The position numbers were made by a program, and so were the translations under genes. From contig JASWHV010000012.1 in assembly GCA_030760725.1 (NCBI GenBank), positions 50,809,652 through 50,873,651 of the forward strand: 64,000 nt of DNA, in the 5' to 3' direction. The DNA comes from Neostapfia colusana (lineage: Eukaryota; Streptophyta; Magnoliopsida; Poales; Poaceae). Positions 42,681-54,054 of the stretch are shown in pieces. The number at the start of each line of letters is the position of its first letter. The stretch's first letter is position 1. The notes below the pieces were generated by a model. That model worked only from the letters and a program-made list of their open reading frames with translations, searched no databases and had not been told where the DNA came from.

Positions 42681-45600
42681 ATGGTGAGAGGAAACGCCAG
42701 CCGAAGGAACGTTCAGGAAGATGACCACGAGGAAGTTCCTGCCAACCCCGGAGCTGGCGAAAACAACCTAGAAAGGTTGATGGCCATGCAAAACCAGCTT
42801 ATGCAAACCATGATCCAAACTTTGGGTCAGTTGCTGGCCAACCAACACCCCGTTCCGGCACCACCGCCACCACCACCGCCGGCTCATAACAGGCTGGGAG
42901 AGTTCATGAGGACTCGACCACCCACCTTTGCTCAAGCAAGCGATCCAATGGAGGCCGATGACTGGTTGAAATCCATGGAGAAGAAGCTTGCCATTGTACA
43001 GTGCAACGACCGTTAGAAGGTTCTCTTTGCGTCGCACCAACTGATGGGAGCAGCTGCTGACTGGTGGGATGCCTTGAGCAACGCCCATGCCAACCCGGAG
43101 ACAATCACTTGGACTGAGTTCAAGGAAAGTTTCCGCTCTCACTATATCCCTGTTGGTGCAATGATGCTCAAGGGGCAGGAGTTTGAAGGACTCCGCCAAG
43201 GACAGAAAAGTGTGAATGAATATCTCAACAAGTTCATACAACTGTCTCGGTATGCCCCCAAAGATGTCAACTCAGATCAGAGGAAGCAGTACCTGTTCAT
43301 GAGAGGGTTGAACAATGAGATCCAAGTTCAGCTCCTCAACAATGATTACGTAAGCTTCCAGAAGCTGGTTGATAAGGCTATTGTGGTTGAAAACAAGATC
43401 CGAGAGATCGAGAATGCAAAAGGAAGATGCCATACCAGCCCCAAGGGAACAACGTACGACCTAGATACATGCCCCCTGCACCACAGTATGGATCGACCAC
43501 TCCTACGAACCGCCTTGGTCAGTCACCACAGCAACGGTTCGTTGCACCGGCACCTCGTGTGCCCATGCCTCCTGCGCCCCGGCATAACAATGGCGCTCCT
43601 GTTCAAAACCCCCGCCCCAACGTACCCACTGCTGTAGGCAACAGGGCATGCTTTGCATGCGGGGAAGTAGGCCACTTCGCTAACCAGTGCCCAAAGAGAG
43701 GCCCTGGACAGCAAGGTAACGTGCCCAAGCAGAACCAGCGACCAAACGGAGGGGACAACCAAGGGAACCGTGGACCGCAGAACTATGCTCGTGGCCACGT
43801 TAACCATGTCACTGCTGAGGAAGCACAACAGGCTGAGGACGTCGCCATTGGTATGTTCCTTGCCAACTCCAACCCAGCCACCATTTTATTTGACTCCGGA
43901 GCATCGCATTCCTTTATATCGTATGAATATGTTGCCAAACATCATCTACCCGTATCCCACCTAGAATGTGCTATGTTAGTTAATTCTCCGGGAGGAGAAA
44001 TGAGGACTAATATAGTATGTCCTAAAGTAAGCCTTAAAATAAGGGGGGTAGACTTCCTTGCCAACCTTATTGTCTTGGACTCCCACGGAATTGACATCAT
44101 ACTCGGAATGGACTGGTTAAGCAAGCACAATGGAGTAATCCAATGCGCTGAGAGAAGCGTGCAATTGACAAACGAACACGGTATCCGTGTCGAGTTTGAG
44201 TCAGCCCCGCAAGCGACCGAATGGGCGGATCTGAACCATGTTGAAGGAGTAGCATTGGACAACATTCCAGTGGTTCAGGAATTTTCGGATGTGTTCCCGG
44301 AAGAACTTCCAGGTATGCCACCTGACCGGGATATTGAGTTTGCCATAGATTTGGTACCTGGAACTGCACCCATAGCTAAGAGACCATATAGGATGCCCGT
44401 CAACGAAGTAGTTGAACTAAAGAAGCAAATTCAAGAACAGTTGGAGAAGGGTTTTATCCGTCCAAGTTCGTCACCATGGGGAGCCCCGGTACTCTTCGTG
44501 GACAAGAAGGACGGAACCCAAAGAATGTGCGTGGACTACAGGTCTCTCAACGAGGTAACAATCAAGAATAAATACCCTCTGCCCCGTATAGAGGACCTGT
44601 TCGATCAAATGAAAGGAGCCCAAGTGTTCTCCAAAATTGATCTTCGGTCGGGATATTTCCAGCTGAAGATTAAGCCTTCCGATATACCTAAGACAGCATT
44701 TCGGACGCGGTATGGTTCGTATGAATATACCGTTATGTCTTTTGGATTGACGAATGCACCCGCATACTTCATGTACCTTATGAATAAGGTTTTCATGGAG
44801 TACTTGGACAAGTTCATCGTGGTTTTCATCGACGACATTATGGTGTATTCAAAAAGTGAGGAGGAGCATGAAGAACATCTGAGATTGACCATGCAGAAGT
44901 TGCGAGAGCATCAGTTGTATGCCAAGCTCAACAAATGTCAATTTTGGCTAAAAGAAATATCCTTCCTAGGCCACATCATCTCCAAGGAAGGGGTATCGGT
45001 TGATCCTGGAAAGGTGAGAGATGTTCTAAAGTGGGACCAACCGAAGAGCGTGAGGGATATTCGGAGTTTCCTTGGGATGGCAGGATACTATCGGCGCTTC
45101 ATTAAAGACTTCTCTAAAATAGCAAAACCTATGACGGAGTTGCTAACAAAGGGGAAGATCTTTCAATGGACACAAGCCTGCCAAGAAAGTTTTGAGGAAC
45201 TCAAGAAAAGGCTAACCACAGCACCAGTTCTGGTATTGCCAGACGTAAGCAAGAGCTTTGACATATATTGTGACGCATCCAGACAAGGGCTCAGGTGTGT
45301 ACTCATGCAGGAAGGACAAGTGGTAGCCTATGCCTCACGACAATTAAAGAAGCACGAGCTTAAATATCCTACACATGATTTGGAGTTAGCAGCAGTGGTG
45401 CATGCATTGAAGATTTGGAGACATTATATCCTTGGTCATCGATGTGAGATCTATACAGATCATAAAAGCCTCAAGTACATATTTACACAAACGGACTTGA
45501 ATTTGAGGCAACGTCGATGGTTAGAACTCAACAAGGATTATGATGTGGGAATCAACTACCACCCCGGGAAGGCCAATGTGGTCGCTGACGCATTGAGCAG

Positions 45601-47176
45601 AAAGGGAGCATGCCACCAACTCACGGTTCGGGAGCTACCACCCGAACTACGTAAGGAGTTCGAACGGTTACACCTCGGATTCTTGAATAACATGGAAATG
45701 ATGGAGATCCACTCCTCATTGGAGCAAGAAATAAGAAAGGGACAAGCAACGGACGAGGGGATCAAGGAAATCAAGGAAAGAATCCGACAAGGGATAGAGA
45801 AGGATTTCAAAGAGGATGAAAAGGGTACGCTTTGGCTAGGAAAAAGGATTTGTGTGCCAAACCTAAGACACCTTCGCGACATGATATTGAAGGAGGCACA
45901 TGATTTACCCTATTCCATACATCCACGGAGCACCAAAATGTACAAGGACTTGAAAACTTGCTATTGGTGGGATGGTATGAAGAGGGATATAGCCGAACAC
46001 GTTGCCCTATGCGACACATGCCAACGGGTAAAAGCCGAACATCAAAAACCCGCTGGGTTGTTGCAACCTTTAAAAATACCTGAATGGAAATGGGAGGACA
46101 TCAGTATGGACTTTATTGTCGGATTGCCAAGAACTCAGTCAGGATACGACTCCATCTAGGTCATTGTGGACCTGTTGACGAAAACCGCCCATTTCCTTCC
46201 GGTAAAGGCCAGTTACAACGTTACACAGTTGGCAGAGTTGTACATGGAGCAGATCGTGTGCCGCCATGGAGTTCCGAGGAGGATAGTCTCAGATCGAGAT
46301 TCTCAGTTTACCTCTAGATTCTGGAAGAAGCTGCAGAAAGCCATGGGTACACGACTGGATTTTAGCTCTGCCTACCACCCACAAACAGATGGACAAACCG
46401 AAAGGACAAACCAAATTTTGGAAGACATGTTGAGAGCTTGCGCCTTGAAACGTGGGCGTAGTTGGGATAGGAGTTTACCGTATGCCGAGTTCTCCTATAA
46501 CAACAGCTATCAAGCTAGCTTGAAGATGTCGCCTTTCGAAGCCTTATATGGTAGACGGTGTAGAATGCCACTGTTCTGGAACGAGACTGGAGAGAACCAG
46601 GTGTTTGGACCCGAAGTACTACAAGAGGCTGAAAAGCAAGTCCAAACGATACGGGAGAACTTAAAAGCTGCTCAGTCATGACAGAAAGGCTATGCGGACA
46701 ATAGGCGTAGGAAGTTGACCTTTGAAGTTGGAGACTTCGTATACCTTAAGGTATCGCCTATCCGAGGCCAACGACGTTTTAACGTCAAAGGCAAACTAGC
46801 GCCTCGCTACATCGGACCATTTAAGATTTTGGATAAGCGAGGAGAAGTAACCTATCAACTAGAGCTCCCAAACCACCTCTCCGACGTACATGACGTGTTT
46901 CGTGTATCTCAGCTCAAGAAGTGCTTGAGAATACCAGAGGAACAAGTGTCAATGGGAGAACTTAAACTTCAAGAGGACCTGACTTACGCAGAACACCCTA
47001 TCCGAATCTTGGACGTAAAGGAAAGGGTCACCCGAAACAAGGTGATTCGATGGTGCAAAGTACAATGGGGCCATCACATTGAAGCTGAAGCCACATGGGA
47101 GCGTGAAGAGGATATTAAGGCTGAATTCCCCTATCTATTTTCTACTAATGAATCTCGAGGGCGAGATTCAATTTAA
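42681..47176 (+). pseudogene. gag-pol: C gag-pol polyprotein, broken
   Basis: Gag starts at ATG 42681 (MVRGNASRRN) with the gag domain at about 42950-43330 and zinc knuckle CFACGEVGHFANQC (about 43648-43690). Protease FDSGASHSFI is near 43890, the RT box FIDDIMVYSK near 44828, and RNase H YCDASRQGL and TDHKSLKYIF near 45268 and 45458. Integrase HHCC and DDE span about 45895-46560, and a chromodomain ends LFSTNES near 47155. Lesions: TAG at 43014-43016, a one-base loss in an A-run near 43425, TAG at 46157-46159 and TGA at 46679-46681. Gag-pol is one frame in relatives, so the frame change is decay, not a programmed shift. 43427-46159 is open for 910 codons. Trp-to-stop and CGA-to-TGA changes suggest deamination. 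Confidence 0.93.
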
Positions 47177-47187
47177 GGGGGTAGATT
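47171..47187 (+). other. C polypurine tract
   Basis: ATTTAAGGGGGTAGATT directly before the 3' LTR. Confidence 0.85.
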
Positions 47188-50172
47188 TGTGACACCCTCA
47201 TCTCGGGTGTCAGCATATGTTCATGTTTTATGAAGAAGAAAAACATTTTAAGAAAAGATGGAACAAAGACAAGTATCAAAAAGATAGCCAATAATGCTCT
47301 CCGAGAGCACCGAAGGCAACTTCCACGGCCAGCAGACCACGTGGCGTGTTCGGAGCTCATCCCCGAGACATTTGGGAGAGGTCCTCCGTTAAACTAGCTA
47401 CATGGCAGGCTTGAGGGTCACCTCCGCAATTGAAAAGAGGTCCGACCCTGTGGGACACGTGCTGCCGACGGAGATAGCCTCTGCGGAAGAAGCAAAGGCA
47501 TTTTTCATAGGACACGTGTCATCCACGGAGCTAGTCCTCGCGGAAATAAGAGGACCAATCGCGGGGGATACGTGTCAATCTCGGAGCTCATCTCAGAGAA
47601 GTCCGGATCTATCAAACACGTGTCGCCACCGGAGCTTATCACCGGAAGGTCCGTCGCAGCTAAACACGTGTCGACCTCGGGGCATGTCCCTGAGGAAAGG
47701 AGAGCGGAAAGACTGGCACCCACACGTGGCGTGCGCGGAGCTCGTCTCCGAAGAAGAGGGAGGTCTCGATCGATTGACACGCGGCACAACCGGAGCTCGT
47801 CTCTACGGATGAGGAGATACCAGGCCCGGAGGACACGTGGAGCTTCCGGAGCTCATCATTACGGAGGTAACGAGTTCTGAAGCAGCTGTTATGCGTAAGG
47901 ACACCGGTACGCAACAGAAACCGATCTAAAATACACAATGGTTACCGAAGATAAGACTTCAGGATCTAACAAAGATCTGAATAAGACTCTTATTCGGGAT
48001 CCAATCAGATTAGGACTCTTCTCTTCCCTATTATAAATAGAACCCAAAACCTCTGGCCGAAACCACAAACTTCTCTTTCAACTCTTGAGCCGATGACTTA
48101 GCGCCCTAGCCCTAACTCGCCGAGCAAAACATCGCCGAAGCGCAACAAGGGAGATCATCGGAGAAGAACCGAGTGGTCTGAGGAGGACCTCAAAGTCAAG
48201 AAGAGTGTGAGGTAGGACTTCAATACCACCTTACGACATCATGGTGTTCATCTCTTGCATCTGTTCTTCAATTCCTTTCGAACAGAAGCTTTCTCGTGGG
48301 CAGATCACCTGATGATCAGTTTGATCTAAAAACAGGATCATCGCCACGACCACCTTTGATCCGAACACCTCTGTCCATGCAAGCCATGCAAGGGCACACC
48401 AATCTAATAAAAATCATAGGATAGCATGCATGAGCATCATCGCATCTAGTTTAGGGTTTGTGCATGATATTGATTGCTGTGAATTTTGTATGCACGTGAA
48501 TCCTACATAGCAGAACAAGCTCAGGGAGCTGTCTACGACGGGCTGCAGCAACAAGGTTTTGAGAATCAAGAACAACCGGAACCGCAAGAACAAGGCAAGT
48601 GCTCCTTGACCATGTTGATCCTATGTTTTGGGTAAAACTATTTTGTTTTGCGAAAAGGTGTGTGTGCTGAGTCAAACATGATGGGAAAACCCTTTTTATA
48701 GGAGTTTACTAGTTTTAATTAAACCATCCTTGTCGCCTGGGAAGTTTATGAGTCGGGTATGGTTTTTGCTTTATGCTTCGCTGAGTCCATGGGATTGGAA
48801 AGCGAGATAGATGTGTCTAGCTAACTGCATTAGTACTGATAATAAGTAACTGATGAGGTTAATAAACATGGATCGGAGGGAGATCTACGCAAGCCTGGGT
48901 TTGTGAATGCGGTAGCATGAGAGGGTGGTTTTGCTTGCCGCAGATCTAAGGACCGGTTCATGCATGCACATGCCAGGATAACAGTGCCACCACAAGGCCA
49001 AGTATGGGTGCGGCTTAGCTGAGTAATTAGGTAAGTTGCTAGAGTGTTATGGACTGTGGAAGGCGCGGGGAATGGGAGTCGAGTGAGGACTGCCCTGGGA
49101 ACTGCATGGCACAAGAGGGGGCCCGTGGGTGGGAGAATTGGAGATTCTAGCGTGCCGGTGAAACCTTACTGAGTCCATACATCTAGTAACCCCTTTGTAA
49201 AGGCTATTTTGTGATCTCTTGACCATACACCGACGGCTGTGTAATGGTAAAATGGAGGTTCTGTAGTCACCGACGGGTGACGAAATCACAAAATTGTGGG
49301 TAAAGAGGTGCAAACTCTGCAGAGTTATTAAAACTATCATGATAGCCGAGCTTATGGTCACGAGCACCTGGCTAAACTGCCATGATTAGATGGGATGGTT
49401 ACTGGAATGGTTATTGGGAAGGTTCTTGGTTATGGTTATTGGTTATGGTTTGGGACTGTTGAGTCCGGGAGGTAAGATGGTTGTATGACTGATGAGTCAT
49501 ATGAGATTGGTCTCGGTGCGAGACGAGGTTGTTTTATGAGGTGAGATGGAAGCGAATACGAGGAGGTATTCGTAAGTATGAATAAAATTAGATTGGATAA
49601 TGTTCGGATGGTACGTGGGAAGTGATGGAGGTATGTTAGTAATTTAATACATGTTGGGATTACATTTAAACTTAAGTGGTTGTTTATCATGATTTTACAG
49701 AACTGCTTCTCTGCAAATAAACCTTTTATGCCTACCTTGTTTATGAGCTGCATATCATGTGTTTTTTCCGCACTTGCTGAGTACATCATTGTACTCAAAC
49801 TTGCATTATTGTTTCTTCATCAACAGCAAGAGAAGACTACTATGAAGACCGAGTAGAGCATTATGGCGTGTGATCTGTTCTCAACCTTGCCTGTGGAGGG
49901 AGTAGAGATGGAGCCACTTCTGCTTAGTTTTGCTTTCGCATTAGTTTTTGCTTTCGCATTTAAATAAAGATTTCCGCTGCGTAGAAATAAAGACTTCCGC
50001 TGTGAGCATGAGTCCAAGACTCATGTGGTGTTGTAATAAACTCTGTTATCCGTGGTAATATATAATCTGAATTCAGTTTGTGGAAAGTATGTGTATGTGT
50101 GATGAACATTCTGGGCACACATATGCATTAGTTCTCGGTTCCGTGGCTTTCCACAGAATTGAGGGCGTCACA
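47188..50172 (+). repeat. C 3' LTR
   Basis: 2985 bp, TGTGACACCC to GGCGTCACA. It has the same ACGTG array (47338-47895), TATA box 48032-48039, and the same LTR exons and hairpin. The array unit at 47569 reads TACGTG where the 5' LTR has ACGCGT, and the unit near 47398 is lost (TACATG). Followed by CCATG target duplication. Confidence 0.94.
47338..47895 (+). promoter_or_regulatory. C 3' LTR array of G-box/ABRE-like units
   Basis: CACGTG at 47338, 47456, 47513, 47617, 47665, 47723 and 47834, with a TACGTG unit at 47569 and degenerate units between. Spacing matches the 5' LTR. It could act as an outward promoter-enhancer on sequence to the right. Confidence 0.75.
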
Positions 50173-53100
50173 CCATGGAAGAAGCGCAAGAGGCACCTGA
50201 CATGGTAGTTGGTAAGTTTCCTGCCAATTTACACCTTGCAACCCTGTTGTTTGATTCTGGTGCTACCCACTCTATCATTGCTCAAGGGTTTGTTAAGAAG
50301 CATGATCTAGCAACCACGCAAATGAACCATATGCTAGCAGTAAACTCTCCAGGTGGAGAAATAAGGACAAGACAAGTGTGTCCCAAGGTGAATCTAGACA
50401 TTAATGGGGTAGTATTTACTGCCAACCTCATAGTGATAGATTCACAAGAGATCAATATTATTTTGGGTATGGATTGGTTGACCAAACATAAAGGAATCAT
50501 CCATTGTTCGACCAGAACGGTGAAAATAACTCACCCTAGTGGCACAAGAGTAAAGTTTATAACAATACAAGAGCCTAGGAGGGATATTAAATTAAATCAA
50601 GTTGAGGTGAAAGTGGAGGAGATCAGGATTATCAGGGAGTATCCAGACGTTTTTCCGGAGGAGTTGCCAGGTATGCCTCCCGATCGTGAAGTGGAATTCG
50701 CGATTGAGCTAGTGCCTGGAACAGCTCCGATATACAAGAGACCTTATCGGATGGACTCCAAGCAGCTGGGAGAACTCAAGGATCATTTGAGAGAGTTGAC
50801 AAAGAAGGGGTACATTTGTCCTAGTTCCTCACCATGGGGAGCTCCAGTGATATTTGTGCCCAAGAAGGACGGGACCCAAAGGTTATGCGTAGACTACCGT
50901 GCTTTGAAAGAAGTAACCATCAAGAACAAGTACCCATTACCCCGCATTGAAGACTTGTTTGATCAGTTGAGGGGAGCTTGTGTGTTCTCGAAAATTGATC
51001 TCAGGTCAGGATACCACCAACTTAAGATAAGGCAAACCGATATTCCCAAGACAGCTTTCGTATCTCGGTACGGACTGTATGAATACACCGTCATGCCTTT
51101 CAGGCTAACTAATGCCCCGACATACTTCATGTATCTCATGAACAAGGTATTCATGGAATATCTAGACAAATTTGTGGTGGTTTTCATTGATGACATTCTC
51201 GTCTTTTTCAAAGATGAAGAAGAACATGAGAGGCATTTAAGGTTGGTGTTGCAAAAACTGAGAGAACACCAACTATATGCCAAGCTGAGCAAGTGTGAAT
51301 TCTGGTTGAAGAGAGTTCCCTTCTTAGGACATATAATCTCGGAGGGAGGAATCTCCGTAGACCCTGCCAAGATCGAGGATGTACAGAAGTGGAAGACCCC
51401 TGAGAAAGTTGGGGAAGTTCGAAGCTTCTTGGGATTGGCTGGGTATTATCGACGGTTTATTGAGGGATTCTCCAAGATCTCGAGACCCCTCCCAAACTGT
51501 TGGAGAAAGGAATCACATTCACATGGACGTCGCAGTGCGAGACGAGTTTTCAAGAGCTAAAGAAAAGATTGACAACAGCCCCAGTGCTAGTTATGCCAGA
51601 TATGCAGAAGAACTTTTCGGTGTACTGCGATGCCTCTGGAAATGGGTTGGGATGTGTTCTCATGCAAGAGAGGCATGTCGTGGCTTATGCATCCTGGCAG
51701 CTCCGGAAACACGAGAAGAACTATCCTACACATGACCTAGAGCTAGCTGCAGTAGTACACGGGTTAAAGATTTGGTGGCATTACTTGATGGGGAAGAGGA
51801 CAGAGATATATACGGATCATAAGAGCTTAAAGTACATTTCCACACAGCCAGATCTCAACCTCAGACAAAGGAGATGGTTAGAGCTAATCAACGACTTTGA
51901 TGTGGGCATCAACTATCATCCTGGGAAAGCGAACGTCGTGGCAGATGCTTTAAGCCAGAAGGTACAAGTCAATAGGTTGAGTTTGAAGGACATGCCTACA
52001 GAATTGAAGGAAGAGGTTATAAAACTCAACCTATGTCTGGTGAATAGTGGTGAAGCCATCGACATGGAAGTGGACTCCACCTTAGAGCGAGACATACGCG
52101 ATGGTCAAAAGAATGATGAGAAGATACAAGAAATTCGACAACTCATCAATGAAAATAAAGCCCCTGGGTTCAGAGAGGATGAACAAGGTACGGTGTGGCA
52201 CGGGAAAAGAATCTGTGTGCCTGAAGTAAAGGAGATCTGTGAATTGATTTTGAAGGAGGCTCATGATTCAAACTATTCCATTCATCCTGGGAGTACGAAG
52301 ATGTACCATGACCTCAAGAGCGGGTACTGGTGGTATGGCATGAAGCGAGATGTCGCAGAACATGTTGCCCTATGTGACACATGTCAGTTGGTAAAAGCAG
52401 AACATCAACGACCCGCGGGATTATTGCTACCATTTAAAGTGCCTGAATGGAAATGTGAAGAAATCGGTATGGATTTCATAGTGGGATTACCCAGGACTCA
52501 ATCAGGATATGATTCGATATGGGTCATTATTGACAGGCTAACCAAGGTAGCTCATTTCATCCCTGTGAAAGAAAGCTACAACGGATCCAAATTGGCAGAG
52601 TTATACATGTCAAGGATCGTGTGTTTCCATGGAGTGCCAAAGAAGATAGTGTCAGATCGAGAGACACAGTTCACCTCAAGGTTCACGAAACCATGGGAAC
52701 TCATCTGAACTTTAGTTCTGCCTATCATCCCCAGACGGACGGACAGACGGAAAGAACCAATCAGATCCTTGAGGATATGCTGAGAGCGTGTGCACTCAAG
52801 AACAATAGGAGTTGGGATAAGAACCTACCGTGTGTGGAGTTCTCCTATAACAACAGCTATCAGGCTAGTATGAAGATGTCACCGTTTGAAGCTTTGTATG
52901 GGAGAAAGTGTAGAACACCACTATTCTGAAACCAAGCCAGGGAAAGTAAAGTGTTTGGACCCGAGGTACTACAAGATGCCGAGGCGAATGTGAGGGAAAT
53001 CCGCAACAACTTGAGGATAGCACAAACACGACAAAAGAGCTATGCCGATGTACGGAGAAGAGAGCTAGTTTTCAACGTGGGGGACTATGTCTACCTCAAG

Positions 53101-53496
53101 GTGTCCCCTATTCGAGGACTTCGTCGGTTCAAGGTGAAAGGGAAGTTATCACCTCGATACATCGGACCCTTTCAAGTTCTGGAGTGGAAAGGCGAAGTGG
53201 CATATCAACTAGAATTACCGGCTCGCCTATCGGATGTGCACGATGTATTTCATGTGTCGCAGCTCAAGAAATGTCTGAGGACGCCTGAAGAGATGTTACC
53301 CATGAACGAGGTTGACGTAGCTGAGGATCTGTCTTATGCCGAGCAACCATTCAAGATTTTGGAGACAATGGAACACCTCACAAGAAATAAAAGAATCCGG
53401 ATGTGCAAGGTGCAGTTGAAGCATCACTCGGAAGAGGAAGCCACCTGGGAGCGAGAAGACGAGCTTAAGGCACAGTTTCCGGAATTGTTTTCCTAG
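50173..53496 (+). pseudogene. pol: A2 protease, RT, RNase H, integrase and chromodomain, broken
   Basis: Resumes after C with MEEAQEAPDMVVGKF, continuing the gag of A2. Protease FDSGATHS near 50250; RT with FIDDILVFFK near 51185; RNase H YCDASGNGLG near 51625 and TDHKSLKYIS near 51815; integrase zinc domain near 52270-52385 and DDE core to about 52790; chromodomain to 53496 (DELKAQFPELFS). Lesions relative to A1: a one-base loss near 51490, a deletion of about 13 bases near 52683, and TGA at 52927-52929. None of these lesions is shared with A1, so the two copies decayed independently. Confidence 0.92.
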
Positions 53497-53525
53497 GACC
53501 ACCAATCTCGAGGACGAGATTTCTT

Positions 53526-53541
53526 TTAAGGGGGGTAGAGC
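53526..53541 (+). other. A2 polypurine tract
   Basis: TTAAGGGGGGTAGAGC directly before the LTR start TGTAACACC. Confidence 0.87.
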
Positions 53542-53936
53542 TGTAACACCCCAAAACCTGTTAAGAGGGGAATTTAAAAAATTTTGGATGTATTGCATGT
53601 GGTGCAGAAATTCAAATTCAAATTGGAATTCAAATTCAACTCAGAACTGAAAAGAAAAAGAAAAAGAAAAAGAAAAAAACAAAACCCCCGGCCAGTGGGC
53701 CGAAACCCACCAGCCGGCCCACCCACCCCCACGCCAGCCCACAGCCGCGCGCCCCGTTTCCCTCTCACTGACACGCGGGGCCTGCCGTCGTCTTCCTCCT
53801 CGCGCGCGCGCTCGGCCGATCCCAGGACTCCTCTCTCTCCCGAATAAAAACCACCACGGAAACCCGCAACTCCAGCCAAATTCTGGTCCTGGACGACTCA
53901 AACTCGATCACAACTGACACGCCACCCTCCCCCGTC

Positions 53937-53944
53937 TATATAAA
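53937..53944 (+). promoter_or_regulatory. A2 3' LTR TATA box
   Basis: TATATAAA about 395 bp into the LTR, in a GC-rich setting. Equivalent to the A1 box at 9564-9572. From this 3' LTR it could fire into B2. Confidence 0.65.
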
Positions 53945-54054
53945 CACCGGCATCGCCCCGTTTTTCCCCCACGATCAGCGGTTTTTCCTCCCGGTGAGAA
54001 CCAGAGTTTCTCCAGCCAATTTCTCTCGATCTTCGCTCGGGATTTCTGATCTAA

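Larger units (their letters stand above)
39261..50172 (+). mobile_element. C: Tekay-type Ty3/gypsy element
   Basis: Complete element of 10,912 bp with LTRs of 2990 and 2985 bp, PBS, gag-pol, chromodomain and polypurine tract, flanked by the duplication CCATG (39256-39260 and 50173-50177). The LTRs differ at only about 2 percent of the positions I compared in the first 900 bp, so it is the youngest long element here. It has no extra ORF between PBS and gag: 42267-42680 shows nothing coding. Confidence 0.94.

Noticed and set aside
43400..43440. Programmed ribosomal frameshift between gag and pol in C
   Set aside because: Related copies A1, A2 and B1 encode gag and protease in one frame; a one-base loss in an A-run explains the break.
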